Assembly (NCBI GenBank): GCA_030950765.1
Contig: JAUZQX010000128.1
Coordinates: 1 to 23,563, forward strand
Source: Ghiorsea sp.
GTDB taxonomy: Bacteria; Pseudomonadota; Zetaproteobacteria; Mariprofundales; Mariprofundaceae
Direction of reading: 5' to 3'
DNA: 23,563 nucleotides
The notes under the pieces were generated by a model, which made no database searches, was not told the DNA's origin, and saw only the letters and a program-made list of their open reading frames with translations. Below, piece after piece: positions 15,865 through 23,563 of this stretch. Numbering within the stretch: the stretch's first letter is position 1; each line of letters opens with the position of its first letter. The position numbers and the translations under genes were made by a program.

Positions 15865-17373
15865 ATGAGTTTTGATTATATAAAAGCCATCGATGAAGCC
15901 AAAGTGTATGATGTTGCCATCAAAACACCGCTAACGGCTGCGCCCAAGTTATCCAAACGTTTAAACAATGATGTGGTATTCAAACGCGAAGATTTGCAGC
16001 CTGTATTTTCTTTTAAACTGCGTGGTGCATACAATAAAATCGTCAACCTTAACCAAGAAGACAAAGATAAAGGGGTGATTTGCGCATCGGCAGGCAACCA
16101 TGCCCAAGGTGTTGCCATGAGTGCAGCCAAGCTTGGCATTGATGCGACTATTGTTATGCCTGAAACCACACCCGACATCAAAGTATCAGCCGTGGATGCC
16201 ATGGGTGCGAATGTGGTATTGATTGGTGATTCCTATTCCGATGCCTTGGCACATGCTGAAGTATTATGTGATGAAAATGGTTACACATTTATCCACCCCT
16301 ACGACAATGAACTGGTCATTGCTGGGCAAGGGACAGTCGCCAAAGAATTATTAGCCCAATCAAATAAAAACATTGATGCCGTGTTTATCCCTATCGGTGG
16401 TGGCGGTTTAGCTGCGGGTATTGCTGCCTATTTCAAAGAAAAATCACCCCACACCAAATTGATTGGTGTTGAACCTGTGGATTCAGCTGCCATGTTTGCA
16501 TCAATCCAAGCGGATAAACTGGTCACATTAGACCACGTCGGCATCTTTGCTGATGGTGTTGCCGTCAAACAAGTGGGCGACATCACCTTCGATTTATGCC
16601 GACAATATTTAGATGAAATCATTTTGGTGGAAACGGATGAAACGTGTGCTGCCATCAAAGATATTTATGATGAAATCCGCGCTATTGTTGAGCCTGCGGG
16701 TGCATTAGCATTGGCAGGTCTGAAGAAATATGTCAAACGCGAAGGTGTTTCAGAGCAAACGCTGGTTGCCATCAATAGTGGTGCAAACATGAACTTTGAC
16801 CGCTTGCGCCATGTCTCAGAACGCGCCGAATTGGGTGAGCGTAGAGAAGCTGTATTCACCGTAGAAATCCCCGAACAAGCAGGTTCATTTTTGGAATTCT
16901 GCAATAAACTTGGTGCATACAATGTCACTGAATTTAACTACCGCATGTGCAGCAGAAGCAAGGCTTATGTGTATGTAGGTGTTGCCATCAAACATGGTTC
17001 ACAGGCTGGACAAATCACCAATGAATTGCGCGATTTTGGTTACAACATCACCAATTTGATGGACAATGAAGCTGCCAAACTACATTTAAGGCATTTGGTG
17101 GGTGGTAAAAGTGTAGATGTGCAAAATGAACACCTTTATCGCTTTGAGTTTCCTGAGCGCCCTCGCGCATTATTGGATTTTTTAACCAAACTTGCAGGAC
17201 GTTGGAATATTTCATTGTTTCACTATCGCAACCATGGTGCGGCATTTGGGCGTGTTTTGGTTGGTTTTGAAGTGCCTGATACTGAGTTAACTGATTTCCA
17301 TACATTCCTTAATGATGTGGGTTACACCTTTGTCGATGAAAGCGATAACCAAGCACTTAAACTATTTTTATAA
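15865..17373 (+). CDS. ilvA: Threonine dehydratase (biosynthetic) IlvA
   Basis: PLP enzyme deaminating threonine to 2-oxobutanoate, the first step of isoleucine synthesis; cytoplasmic tetramer. The PLP lysine is K51 in FSFKLRGAYNK. SAGNHAQG and the phosphate-binding GGGGLAAG follow. After about residue 325 come two ACT-like regulatory repeats (about 330-405 and 420-500; VEIPEQAGSFLEF and FEFPERPRALLDF mark their starts), as in the allosteric, isoleucine-inhibited form. Length of 502 is close to E. coli IlvA (514). TAGGT just upstream overlaps the end of znuB. The 2-nt gap suggests transcription from the zinc promoter. No other ilv gene is nearby. Confidence 0.96.
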   Translation: MSFDYIKAIDEAKVYDVAIKTPLTAAPKLSKRLNNDVVFKREDLQPVFSFKLRGAYNKIVNLNQEDKDKGVICASAGNHAQGVAMSAAKLGIDATIVMPETTPDIKVSAVDAMGANVVLIGDSYSDALAHAEVLCDENGYTFIHPYDNELVIAGQGTVAKELLAQSNKNIDAVFIPIGGGGLAAGIAAYFKEKSPHTKLIGVEPVDSAAMFASIQADKLVTLDHVGIFADGVAVKQVGDITFDLCRQYLDEIILVETDETCAAIKDIYDEIRAIVEPAGALALAGLKKYVKREGVSEQTLVAINSGANMNFDRLRHVSERAELGERREAVFTVEIPEQAGSFLEFCNKLGAYNVTEFNYRMCSRSKAYVYVGVAIKHGSQAGQITNELRDFGYNITNLMDNEAAKLHLRHLVGGKSVDVQNEHLYRFEFPERPRALLDFLTKLAGRWNISLFHYRNHGAAFGRVLVGFEVPDTELTDFHTFLNDVGYTFVDESDNQALKLFL

Positions 17374-17391
17374 TGCTCAAAAACAATATAT

Positions 17392-17461
17392 CCGTCATTC
17401 CCGCGAAGGCGGGAATCCACCAACTGCAACGTGTAGATTCCCGCCTTCGCGGGAATGACGG
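17392..17461. repeat. Palindromic REP/MITE-like element (26-bp perfect inverted repeat)
   Basis: Two 26-bp arms, 17392-17417 and 17436-17461, are exact reverse complements around an 18-nt centre. Each arm holds its own hairpin, TTCCCGC-GAAG-GCGGGAA. The CGTCATTCCCGCG...GCGGGAAT motif is a widespread dispersed repeat type in proteobacterial genomes. The surroundings are AT-rich (ATATA to the left, CATATA to the right), which could be a target duplication but is too simple to prove it. It lies between ilvA and bioA and could end ilvA transcription, though no T-tract follows. I saw no second copy in the window. Confidence 0.88.
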
Positions 17462-17471
17462 TTTCATATAA

Positions 17472-18710
17472 ATGTCTGGTTCAACTGAAGAAAACGCATG
17501 GGAACGTGAACACGTTTGGCATCCTTATGCACCCATGCCCAACCCTAACCTTGCCTATCAGGTTCAATCTGCCGACGGTGTTTATTTAACCCTAGAGGAC
17601 GGGCGAAAAGTGATTGATGGCATGAGCTCATGGTGGTCTGCGATTCATGGTTACAATGTGCCAGAACTAAACCAAGCCATTGAAAAACAACTCAAGAGTA
17701 TGGCGCATGTGATGTTTGGTGGTTTAACCCATCAACCAGCCGTGGACTTAGCCAAACTATTGCTAGAAATAGCTCCAAAAAACCTAAAACACGTCTTTTT
17801 TGCCGATTCTGGCTCAGTTTCCATCGAAGTTGCCCTAAAAATGGCACTTCAATACTGGTTAGGACAAAAAAAGAACCATAAAACCAAGTTTTTAAGCCTC
17901 TCTAACGCATACCATGGCGACACATTTGGCGCGATGAGCGTATGCGACCCTGACAACAGCATGCATCACTTGTTTAAAGGTGTGTTGCCCAAACATCGCT
18001 TTGTAGCACCCAACATTGAAAGCTTACGCCAAGCCTTTAAAACGTATCACGCAGATACCGCAGCCATGATTGTCGAGCCCATCGTGCAAGGTGCTGGTGG
18101 TATGTTGTTTTATACTGCTGAAGTGTTGGCAGAAATTCGCAGCCTTTGTGATGAATATGATGTACTGCTCATTGCCGATGAAATCGCCACAGGTTTTGGG
18201 CGCACGGGCAAATTATTCGCTTGCGAACATGCAGATATTTCTCCCGACATTCTATGTTTAGGCAAAGCGTTGACGGGCGGTTACATGACCATGGCAGCCG
18301 TGTTAACTGACCCGAAAATAAGCCAAGGCATACAACAACAAGGAAACATCTTGATGCATGGTCCCACATTTATGGCAAATCCACTCGCCTGCGCTGTTGC
18401 CAAAGCATCTATTGATTTATTATTAGCTTCACCTTGGCAAAGCCGAGTTGCCAATATCGAAACCCAACTTAAAACAGGGCTACAAGCATGTCTTGCAAGC
18501 AAAAAGGTTGCTGATGTGCGTATCATGGGGGCAATTGGCATTGTCGAAATGAAAGAAGCCATAGATGTTCCCGCCATACAAGCCAAACTTATAACCCAAG
18601 GTGTATGGCTGCGGCCTTTTGGTAAGTTGTTATACACCATGCCACCATTCATTGCTTCCCAGGAAAATATACAACAAATCAATAACGCTATTGGCATGCA
18701 GTGTGCTTAG
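17472..18710 (+). CDS. bioA: Adenosylmethionine-8-amino-7-oxononanoate aminotransferase BioA
   Basis: PLP aminotransferase forming 7,8-diaminopelargonate from 7-keto-8-aminopelargonate, normally with SAM as amino donor, in biotin synthesis. BioA features: HVWHPYAPM near residues 14-22, DGMSSWWSAIHGYN (49-62), FADSGSVSIEVALKMA, YHGDT, DEIATGFGRTG with D236, and PLP lysine K265 in CLGKALTGG. HGPTFMANPLACA and WLRPFGKLLYTMPP are typical of BioA rather than other class III enzymes. Length of 412 is normal. No clear ribosome site precedes the ATG: the REP-like element ends 10 nt upstream. No other bio gene is in the window. Confidence 0.95.
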   Translation: MSGSTEENAWEREHVWHPYAPMPNPNLAYQVQSADGVYLTLEDGRKVIDGMSSWWSAIHGYNVPELNQAIEKQLKSMAHVMFGGLTHQPAVDLAKLLLEIAPKNLKHVFFADSGSVSIEVALKMALQYWLGQKKNHKTKFLSLSNAYHGDTFGAMSVCDPDNSMHHLFKGVLPKHRFVAPNIESLRQAFKTYHADTAAMIVEPIVQGAGGMLFYTAEVLAEIRSLCDEYDVLLIADEIATGFGRTGKLFACEHADISPDILCLGKALTGGYMTMAAVLTDPKISQGIQQQGNILMHGPTFMANPLACAVAKASIDLLLASPWQSRVANIETQLKTGLQACLASKKVADVRIMGAIGIVEMKEAIDVPAIQAKLITQGVWLRPFGKLLYTMPPFIASQENIQQINNAIGMQCA

Positions 18711-18715
18711 AATTA

Positions 18716-18744
18716 TTTCAATTCCTGAAAAAAACTGCTAAAAT
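18716..18744 (+). promoter_or_regulatory. Candidate sigma70 promoter for the urtA-like/kinase pair
   Basis: TTTCAA (18716-18721) and TAAAAT (18739-18744) are separated by 17 nt, with TG two bases before the -10 (TGCTAAAAT) giving an extended -10. It lies just after the bioA stop and would give a leader of roughly 25 nt before the ATG at 18778. Pattern only, not verified. Confidence 0.4.
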
Positions 18745-18777
18745 GTTCTAAGCATGCACAAACCAACTGAGGGTAAC

Positions 18778-20058
18778 ATGAGAAAATTTCTTTTACTGCT
18801 TCCAATTCTGTTCTCATGTGCACTCATTGTCTTTGCATTTTACCCTGAAAAAGAATCACCCCCGATTAAAGTAGGCATACTTCATTCTTTAACAGGCACC
18901 ATGGCAATCAGTGAGAAACCAGTGATGCAAGCAACACTATTGGCAATCGAGGAAATCAACGCGCAAGGCGGTTTGCTTGGGCGACAAATAAAACCTGTCA
19001 TCATTGATGGACAATCAGATGGGGACACTTTTGCCAAACAAGCTGAATATTTGATTACACAAGAAAATGTGCGCGTTATTTTTGGTTGCTGGACATCAGC
19101 CAGCCGAAAAAGAGTAAAACCCATTGTAGAAAAATACCAGCACCTACTCTTTTATCCAGTCCAATATGAAGGTTTAGAAACATCGCCTAATATTATTTAT
19201 ATGGGGGCTACTCCCAACCAGCAAATCATACCCGCTGTCTCATGGTCTATCCAAGAGTTTGGACCAAGAATATATTTAATTGGCTCTGATTATGTATTCC
19301 CGCGTGTCGCCAACTGGTTAATCAACAAACAAGCCCCCTTATTACAGAGTGCTATTATTGGGGAACATTATATCTCCTTGGGTACTACAGATATGACGCA
19401 AGTGATTGCCGACCTAGAGCATTTAAAACCGGATGTTGTGATTAATAGTATCAATGGTGACTCCAATATAGCCTTCTTTTCAGCCTTGCAAAAAGCTGGC
19501 ATCACTGCAAACGATATTCCTGTCATGTCACTAAGCATTGGCGAAGCTGAGCTATCAAAAATACTTGAAACCACCAATATTCAAGGGCATTACGCCGCTT
19601 GGAATTACTTTCAAAGCATCGATACGCCTGAAAATAAAACATTTATCCAAACCTACCAATCCCGTTATGCAAAGAACCTGCCTGTAAGCGACCCTATGGA
19701 AGCGGCTTGGAACGGAGTGCACCTATGGGCACAAGCAGCTGTTTCTGCACAAACCGACGATACAGCAACCGTACGTCAAACCATACGCCACCAAAGCTTT
19801 ACTGCCCCTGAAGGCATAATATCTGTAGATAGCCGCAGCCAACACACATGGAAAACAGCTCGTATTGGTCAAATCCAAGAGGATGGTCAATTCCATATAC
19901 TTTGGTCTTCAGCTCAACCCATACGCCCCATGCCTTACCCACCTCTTGTTTCAAAACAAGAAGCGAACAACTACCTCAACCAACTCTACCTTGGTTGGAA
20001 TAAACACTGGTCTTGGCAACCGCCTCAAGATAAACCAGTGGTACAGGCGCAACCATGA
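18778..20058 (+). CDS. UrtA/FmdD-like urea or short-chain amide-binding protein
   Basis: Periplasmic or membrane-tethered ligand-binding protein of the Peripla_BP_5 (Leu/Ile/Val-type) superfamily. The run GCWTSASRKRVKPIVEKY followed by LFYPVQYEGLETSPNI and ATPNQQIIPAV is characteristic of the urea/amide binders UrtA and FmdD. The N terminus is a hydrophobic export segment (MRKFLLLLPILF). C14 in LFSC could be a lipidation cysteine, though Phe at -2 is atypical. Start ATG 18778 has GAGGG close upstream; an earlier ATG at 18754 has none. Length is 426. No permease or ATPase gene follows. Instead the stop overlaps a hybrid histidine kinase (ATGA), so I infer it feeds a sensor, not transport. Ligand unproven. 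Confidence 0.88.
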   Translation: MRKFLLLLPILFSCALIVFAFYPEKESPPIKVGILHSLTGTMAISEKPVMQATLLAIEEINAQGGLLGRQIKPVIIDGQSDGDTFAKQAEYLITQENVRVIFGCWTSASRKRVKPIVEKYQHLLFYPVQYEGLETSPNIIYMGATPNQQIIPAVSWSIQEFGPRIYLIGSDYVFPRVANWLINKQAPLLQSAIIGEHYISLGTTDMTQVIADLEHLKPDVVINSINGDSNIAFFSALQKAGITANDIPVMSLSIGEAELSKILETTNIQGHYAAWNYFQSIDTPENKTFIQTYQSRYAKNLPVSDPMEAAWNGVHLWAQAAVSAQTDDTATVRQTIRHQSFTAPEGIISVDSRSQHTWKTARIGQIQEDGQFHILWSSAQPIRPMPYPPLVSKQEANNYLNQLYLGWNKHWSWQPPQDKPVVQAQP

Positions 20059-22805
20059 ACAAACTTTTCGATAAATTACCCTTCCCTACCGCTAAACTCT
20101 CCATTTTTAGTGTGCTTATGCTGCTTATCACCGGTATAATTATCATATTTTCGCTTATTTCTGGTTGGTATACCCTTAACAGCCTAAAACAAGTTGCCGT
20201 CGAAGAAAAAATGGCAGCACTGCAAAACCTTGCCGACAATAAAATGAGTACACTCAATACCTACATTGATAATCATTTGGAGCATGTTGAAGTATTAAGT
20301 CAAATGCAAACAACCCAACTTGCAGCCGAAGCCATTACACATGCCTTCCATACGCAAAATAAAAATTCCAATATCTATAAATATGTTAACGCACATTATG
20401 GCAGATTCTTTGAGCATTATTTATCAAGCTGGGGTTATTACGACCTGATTCTTATCGATACACAAGGTACCATTGTATATAGCGTAAAACACGAAAGTGA
20501 CTTTGCTACCAACCTCGTGCATGGACCATATAAAGATACAGGTTTAGGTTTTGTATTTAAGCAAGCAAAAGACTTCTTACAAACCAGTAATTCAACCTTC
20601 TCTTACTACCCACCATCCAATGAACCCGGTGCTTTTGTTGCCACACCAATCATTGTCGATGGTGTGTTGTTTGGTGTCATTGCTTTACAGTTTGATACCC
20701 AAGCCTTTTATGATGAGATCAATGATATTGCAGGCATAGGTCAAACAGGTGAAATCGTTACCGGCCAACGCAACCATCATGAAATTCTGGTGACCGTCCC
20801 CCTTAGACATGATGCCAAAGCCGCATTTCATCGAAGCTTCCCCTTAAACTCAGCCTATACGCTGCCGATTGAGCAAGCAGCCTCTGGTCATACTGGCTCG
20901 GGCATAGTCACCGACTGGCGTGGTCAAGAAGTCATCGCCGTATGGAAGTATATCCCTGCCCTGCAGTGGGGCATGGTTGTTAAAATTGACACCCAAGAAG
21001 CCTTTGCTTCTTTACATCAAGTGCAACACAACTATTTGGGTTGGATTGGCTTCGCCTTTTTCATCATATATATAATAACTTATATCTTTACCCGCCGCCT
21101 AACCTTACCCCTACGTCAACTGACACAAGTCACCACCGACTTTGCCAACGACCCCAACTTGCTTGTCAGCAACACAAACTTCCCCGCTCCAAACACATGC
21201 ACCGAAGAAGTGAATACATTAAGCCAAGCTTTTATGGATATGATCAACAGGGTACAAGCTTCCCAGCACAAGTTAAAAGATAACGTGGTTTCATTATCCA
21301 ATCAAAACATTGCCCTTGATTATCAGGTTACAGAACAAACAGCGCGTATGCAGGCTGTGATTGAAAATGCAACTGATGGTATTATCACGATTAGTGAAAC
21401 AGGTGTTATTCAAAGTCTAAACCCTGCAGCGTGTACTATTTTCGCTTACGATGAAAAAGAATTGTTGGGTAAACCCATCCAACAACTATTCACAGCAGAA
21501 ACATTAGACTTTCAATTACCACAACAAAATACAGAAACAGAAGGCACACGAAAATCAGGCGAAACCTTCCCCTTAGAAATAAGTTTTACTGACATGTACG
21601 TACTCACACAAAAGTTATTACTGGTAACGCTACGCGATATCACCCAAGAAAAACATGAACGCGAACAACTTGAACATACCCAACGCTTAGAATCATTAGG
21701 CGTACTTGCAGGTGGTATTGCCCATGATTTCAACAATATACTGACCGCCATCTTGGGTAATGCAGCTATTGCCAAAATGCGAACCGATGCCTTATCCCCT
21801 ATCTCACCGATGTTGGATAACATCGAAAAATCCAGTGAGCGTGCTGCTGAGTTATGTAAACAAATGTTGGATTATTCAGGCAAAGGTAAGTTTATTATCA
21901 AGCATATTAGCCTCACTGAAATGATTGAAGAAATGATTGTACTATTAGAGGTTTCTATACAAAAAAATATTGTCATGCGTTTGGACCTCGCTCAACAACT
22001 ACCCTATATCGAAGCTGATGTATCCCAAATTCAACAAATCATTATGAACCTTATCATCAATGCTTCTGAGGCTATTGATAAACACAGTGGTACCATCACT
22101 GTGTATACGGGCGTGGTTAATGTTAGCGATGATTATATCAAAACCACCTATATCCATGATGATATTCAACCCGGGCGTTATGTAACCCTTGAAGTTTCCG
22201 ATACTGGCTGCGGCATGAGCAAAGAAACAAAAAAACGTCTTTTTGACCCGTTTTTTACCACCAAATTCACAGGGCGTGGTTTGGGCATGAGTGCAATTCT
22301 TGGTATTGTCCGTGGGCATAAAGGGGCAATCAAGGTGTATTCTGAAGAAGGCAAAGGTTCAAGCTTTAAAATCCTTTTCCCCTATGCAACATCGGAGAAA
22401 CCCGCAGACACCACAGACACTAAACCCATGCTCCAACATCAGCATGGCAAAGTGCTTGTCATCGATGATGAAGAAAACGTACGCGAAATTGCAGGCATTA
22501 TGCTTGAGCAAGCAGGATACACAGTGCTCACGGCATCTGGTGGTATAGAAGGCGTTGCTACATTTAAGGCACAGCAAAAAGATATCATTGCCGTCTTACT
22601 CGACATGACCATGCCAGATATGGATGGCAGCACTGTCTTTCGTGAATTAAAAATCATACAACCCGATGTGACGGTCATTCTATCATCAGGTTATAATGAA
22701 CAGGATGCAACCAACCGTTTTGCGGGCAAAGGTTTGGCTGGTTTCTTACAAAAACCTTATACCCCTGATGCGTTATATAAAAAACTATCTGACGCATTAA
22801 AATAA
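20055..22805 (+). CDS. Hybrid sensor histidine kinase (Cache-HAMP-PAS-HisKA-HATPase-REC)
   Basis: Inner-membrane sensor kinase of 916 residues. First transmembrane helix about 17-39; a dCache-like periplasmic domain about 45-325 (HGPYKDTGLGFVFKQA and VATPIIVDGVLFGVIALQFD are typical); second helix about 328-346; HAMP-like linker to about 400; coiled region; PAS about 432-530. HisKA has phosphoacceptor H557 in GGIAHDFNN. The ATPase domain shows NLIINASEAI, DTGCGM and GRGLGMS. A C-terminal receiver (798-916) has D804-D805, phosphoacceptor D850 and K900. The ATG overlaps the stop of the UrtA-like gene by 4 nt, implying a shared pathway. The final regulator is not adjacent: phosphate must go to a trans partner or the receiver is autoregulatory. 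Confidence 0.93.
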   Translation: MNKLFDKLPFPTAKLSIFSVLMLLITGIIIIFSLISGWYTLNSLKQVAVEEKMAALQNLADNKMSTLNTYIDNHLEHVEVLSQMQTTQLAAEAITHAFHTQNKNSNIYKYVNAHYGRFFEHYLSSWGYYDLILIDTQGTIVYSVKHESDFATNLVHGPYKDTGLGFVFKQAKDFLQTSNSTFSYYPPSNEPGAFVATPIIVDGVLFGVIALQFDTQAFYDEINDIAGIGQTGEIVTGQRNHHEILVTVPLRHDAKAAFHRSFPLNSAYTLPIEQAASGHTGSGIVTDWRGQEVIAVWKYIPALQWGMVVKIDTQEAFASLHQVQHNYLGWIGFAFFIIYIITYIFTRRLTLPLRQLTQVTTDFANDPNLLVSNTNFPAPNTCTEEVNTLSQAFMDMINRVQASQHKLKDNVVSLSNQNIALDYQVTEQTARMQAVIENATDGIITISETGVIQSLNPAACTIFAYDEKELLGKPIQQLFTAETLDFQLPQQNTETEGTRKSGETFPLEISFTDMYVLTQKLLLVTLRDITQEKHEREQLEHTQRLESLGVLAGGIAHDFNNILTAILGNAAIAKMRTDALSPISPMLDNIEKSSERAAELCKQMLDYSGKGKFIIKHISLTEMIEEMIVLLEVSIQKNIVMRLDLAQQLPYIEADVSQIQQIIMNLIINASEAIDKHSGTITVYTGVVNVSDDYIKTTYIHDDIQPGRYVTLEVSDTGCGMSKETKKRLFDPFFTTKFTGRGLGMSAILGIVRGHKGAIKVYSEEGKGSSFKILFPYATSEKPADTTDTKPMLQHQHGKVLVIDDEENVREIAGIMLEQAGYTVLTASGGIEGVATFKAQQKDIIAVLLDMTMPDMDGSTVFRELKIIQPDVTVILSSGYNEQDATNRFAGKGLAGFLQKPYTPDALYKKLSDALK

Positions 22806-22832
22806 CTACCCGCTTATTCCTCACTGCAAATG

Positions 22833-22864
22833 TTAATGCCTGCTTTAAAAAAAGCAGGCATTAA
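22833..22864. terminator. Strong hairpin between convergent kinase and katG genes
   Basis: Perfect 14-bp stem, TTAATGCCTGCTTT (22833-22846) with its complement at 22851-22864, and an AAAA loop. It sits between two converging genes, 27 nt after the kinase stop and 38 nt beyond the katG stop, so it probably ends both transcripts. The classical T-run beyond the stem is poor on both strands, so efficiency is uncertain. Confidence 0.7.
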
Positions 22865-22902
22865 TACTTCACATCCATCAGAGTGACAGGGTTATTGACC
22901 CG

Positions 22903-23563
22903 TTAGTTCAAGCGATCAAGATTCATCACTTTTGTCCATGCTTGGATAAAATCACGGACAAACTTTTCTTTGGAATCATCAAAAGCATACACTTCAGCAA
23001 CGGCTCTTAACTCTGAGTTTGAGCCGAAAATCAAATCAACCGATGTGGCACTCCACTTGTGCTGACCTGTTTTCCTATCATAACCTTCATAGACACCTTC
23101 CATGTTGTCTGATTTCTTCCAAGCTGTTGCCATATCAAGCAAGTTTACGAAGAAATCATTGCTTAATGTGGCAGGTTTAGCGGTGAATACACCATGTTTT
23201 GAACCATCAACATTGGCATCAAGCACACGCATACCACCCACCAACACCGTCATTTCAGGCACGGTTAAGTTTAACAAGCTTGCTTTATCCACCAACATTT
23301 CCACAGGTCCGCGATAGCTAGACACATCATAATAATTGCGGAAGCCATCGGCAGTCGGCTCAAGCACAGCAAATGATTTCACATCCGTTTGCGCTTGTGT
23401 TGCATCAGCGCGACCTGGCGTGAATGGCACTTGAACATCATAACCTGCATCTTTAGCAGCTTTTTCAATCGCCGCTGCACCGCCAAGTACAATTAAGTCT
23501 GCCAATGATACTTTGCTACTATGAAAGAACGAACCTTTAAAGCCCTGTTGAATACCTTTCATC
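22903..23563 (-). CDS. katG: Catalase-peroxidase KatG, C-terminal part (cut by window edge)
   Basis: The last 220 or so residues of a bifunctional haem catalase-peroxidase, which removes hydrogen peroxide. The sequence matches the KatG C-terminal peroxidase-like domain, which carries no haem: VSLADLIVLGG, VPFTPGRADATQ, LLVDKASLL-type segment, TVPEMTVLVGGMRVL, SVDLIFGSNSELRAVAEVYA and FVRDFIQAW near the end. The active-site haem ligands and the Met-Tyr-Trp crosslink belong to the N-terminal half and lie outside the window. The frame is open to the edge, so the internal Met at 23562 is not the start. Convergent with the kinase gene. Confidence 0.95.
   Translation of the reverse strand, partial: MKGIQQGFKGSFFHSSKVSLADLIVLGGAAAIEKAAKDAGYDVQVPFTPGRADATQAQTDVKSFAVLEPTADGFRNYYDVSSYRGPVEMLVDKASLLNLTVPEMTVLVGGMRVLDANVDGSKHGVFTAKPATLSNDFFVNLLDMATAWKKSDNMEGVYEGYDRKTGQHKWSATSVDLIFGSNSELRAVAEVYAFDDSKEKFVRDFIQAWTKVMNLDRLN

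Noticed and set aside
17392..17461. CRISPR repeat or transposon end
   Set aside because: Only one inverted pair, no regularly spaced direct repeats or spacers and no transposase next to it.
22833..22864. Hairpin as a second REP-like element
   Set aside because: Sequence differs from the 17392 repeat and its position between converging genes fits a terminator better.
22903..23562. Stand-alone short peroxidase gene starting at the Met at 23562
   Set aside because: The sequence is the KatG C-terminal domain and the frame is open to the window edge, so it is a cut gene.

Overview
The window is dense, ordinary-looking Gram-negative chromosome with short gaps and many 1-10 nt gene overlaps. No gap exceeds 300 bases, and I saw no tRNA, rRNA, insertion sequence, prophage or CRISPR array. 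An FtsH-FolP-GlmM block as in gammaproteobacteria, a periplasmic zinc-binding protein and a hybrid kinase of the usual proteobacterial type point to a proteobacterium with moderately low GC. I suspect a marine chemolithotroph such as a zetaproteobacterium, but nothing here proves that.

Layout: (1) 172-1428, a DEAD-box RNA helicase. (2) 1528-4461, a tightly packed plus-strand set: a small unknown protein, a single-domain response regulator, a REC-GAF-HD-GYP c-di-GMP phosphodiesterase and a PilZ protein. This reads as a phosphorelay-to-c-di-GMP output module. (3) 4462-13226, a minus-strand run transcribed leftward: a 714-residue protein of unknown function, tilS, ftsH, folP, cdaA, cdaR, glmM. 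It combines the E. coli order ftsH-folP-glmM with the Firmicute order cdaA-cdaR-glmM, so a c-di-AMP synthase and its membrane regulator sit between folate and cell-wall precursor genes. The glmM stop codon touches the stop codon of the PilZ gene, so a c-di-GMP module and a c-di-AMP module converge with no gap. (4) 13364-17373, a zinc ABC transporter (znuA, znuC, znuB) followed 2 nt later by threonine dehydratase ilvA. (5) 17392-17461, a perfect 26-bp inverted repeat of REP/MITE type directly before bioA (17472-18710). (6) 18778-22805, a UrtA-like urea/amide-binding protein overlapping a Cache-PAS hybrid histidine kinase, with no transporter genes beside them: probably a two-protein sensor. (7) A 14-bp-stem hairpin at 22833-22864, then the C-terminal part of catalase-peroxidase katG running off the right edge.

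The most interesting items are the c-di-AMP/c-di-GMP juxtaposition, the unknown 714-residue protein (whose residues about 440-585 look to me like a degenerate nucleotide-cyclase palm domain), and the UrtA-like protein paired with a kinase instead of a permease.
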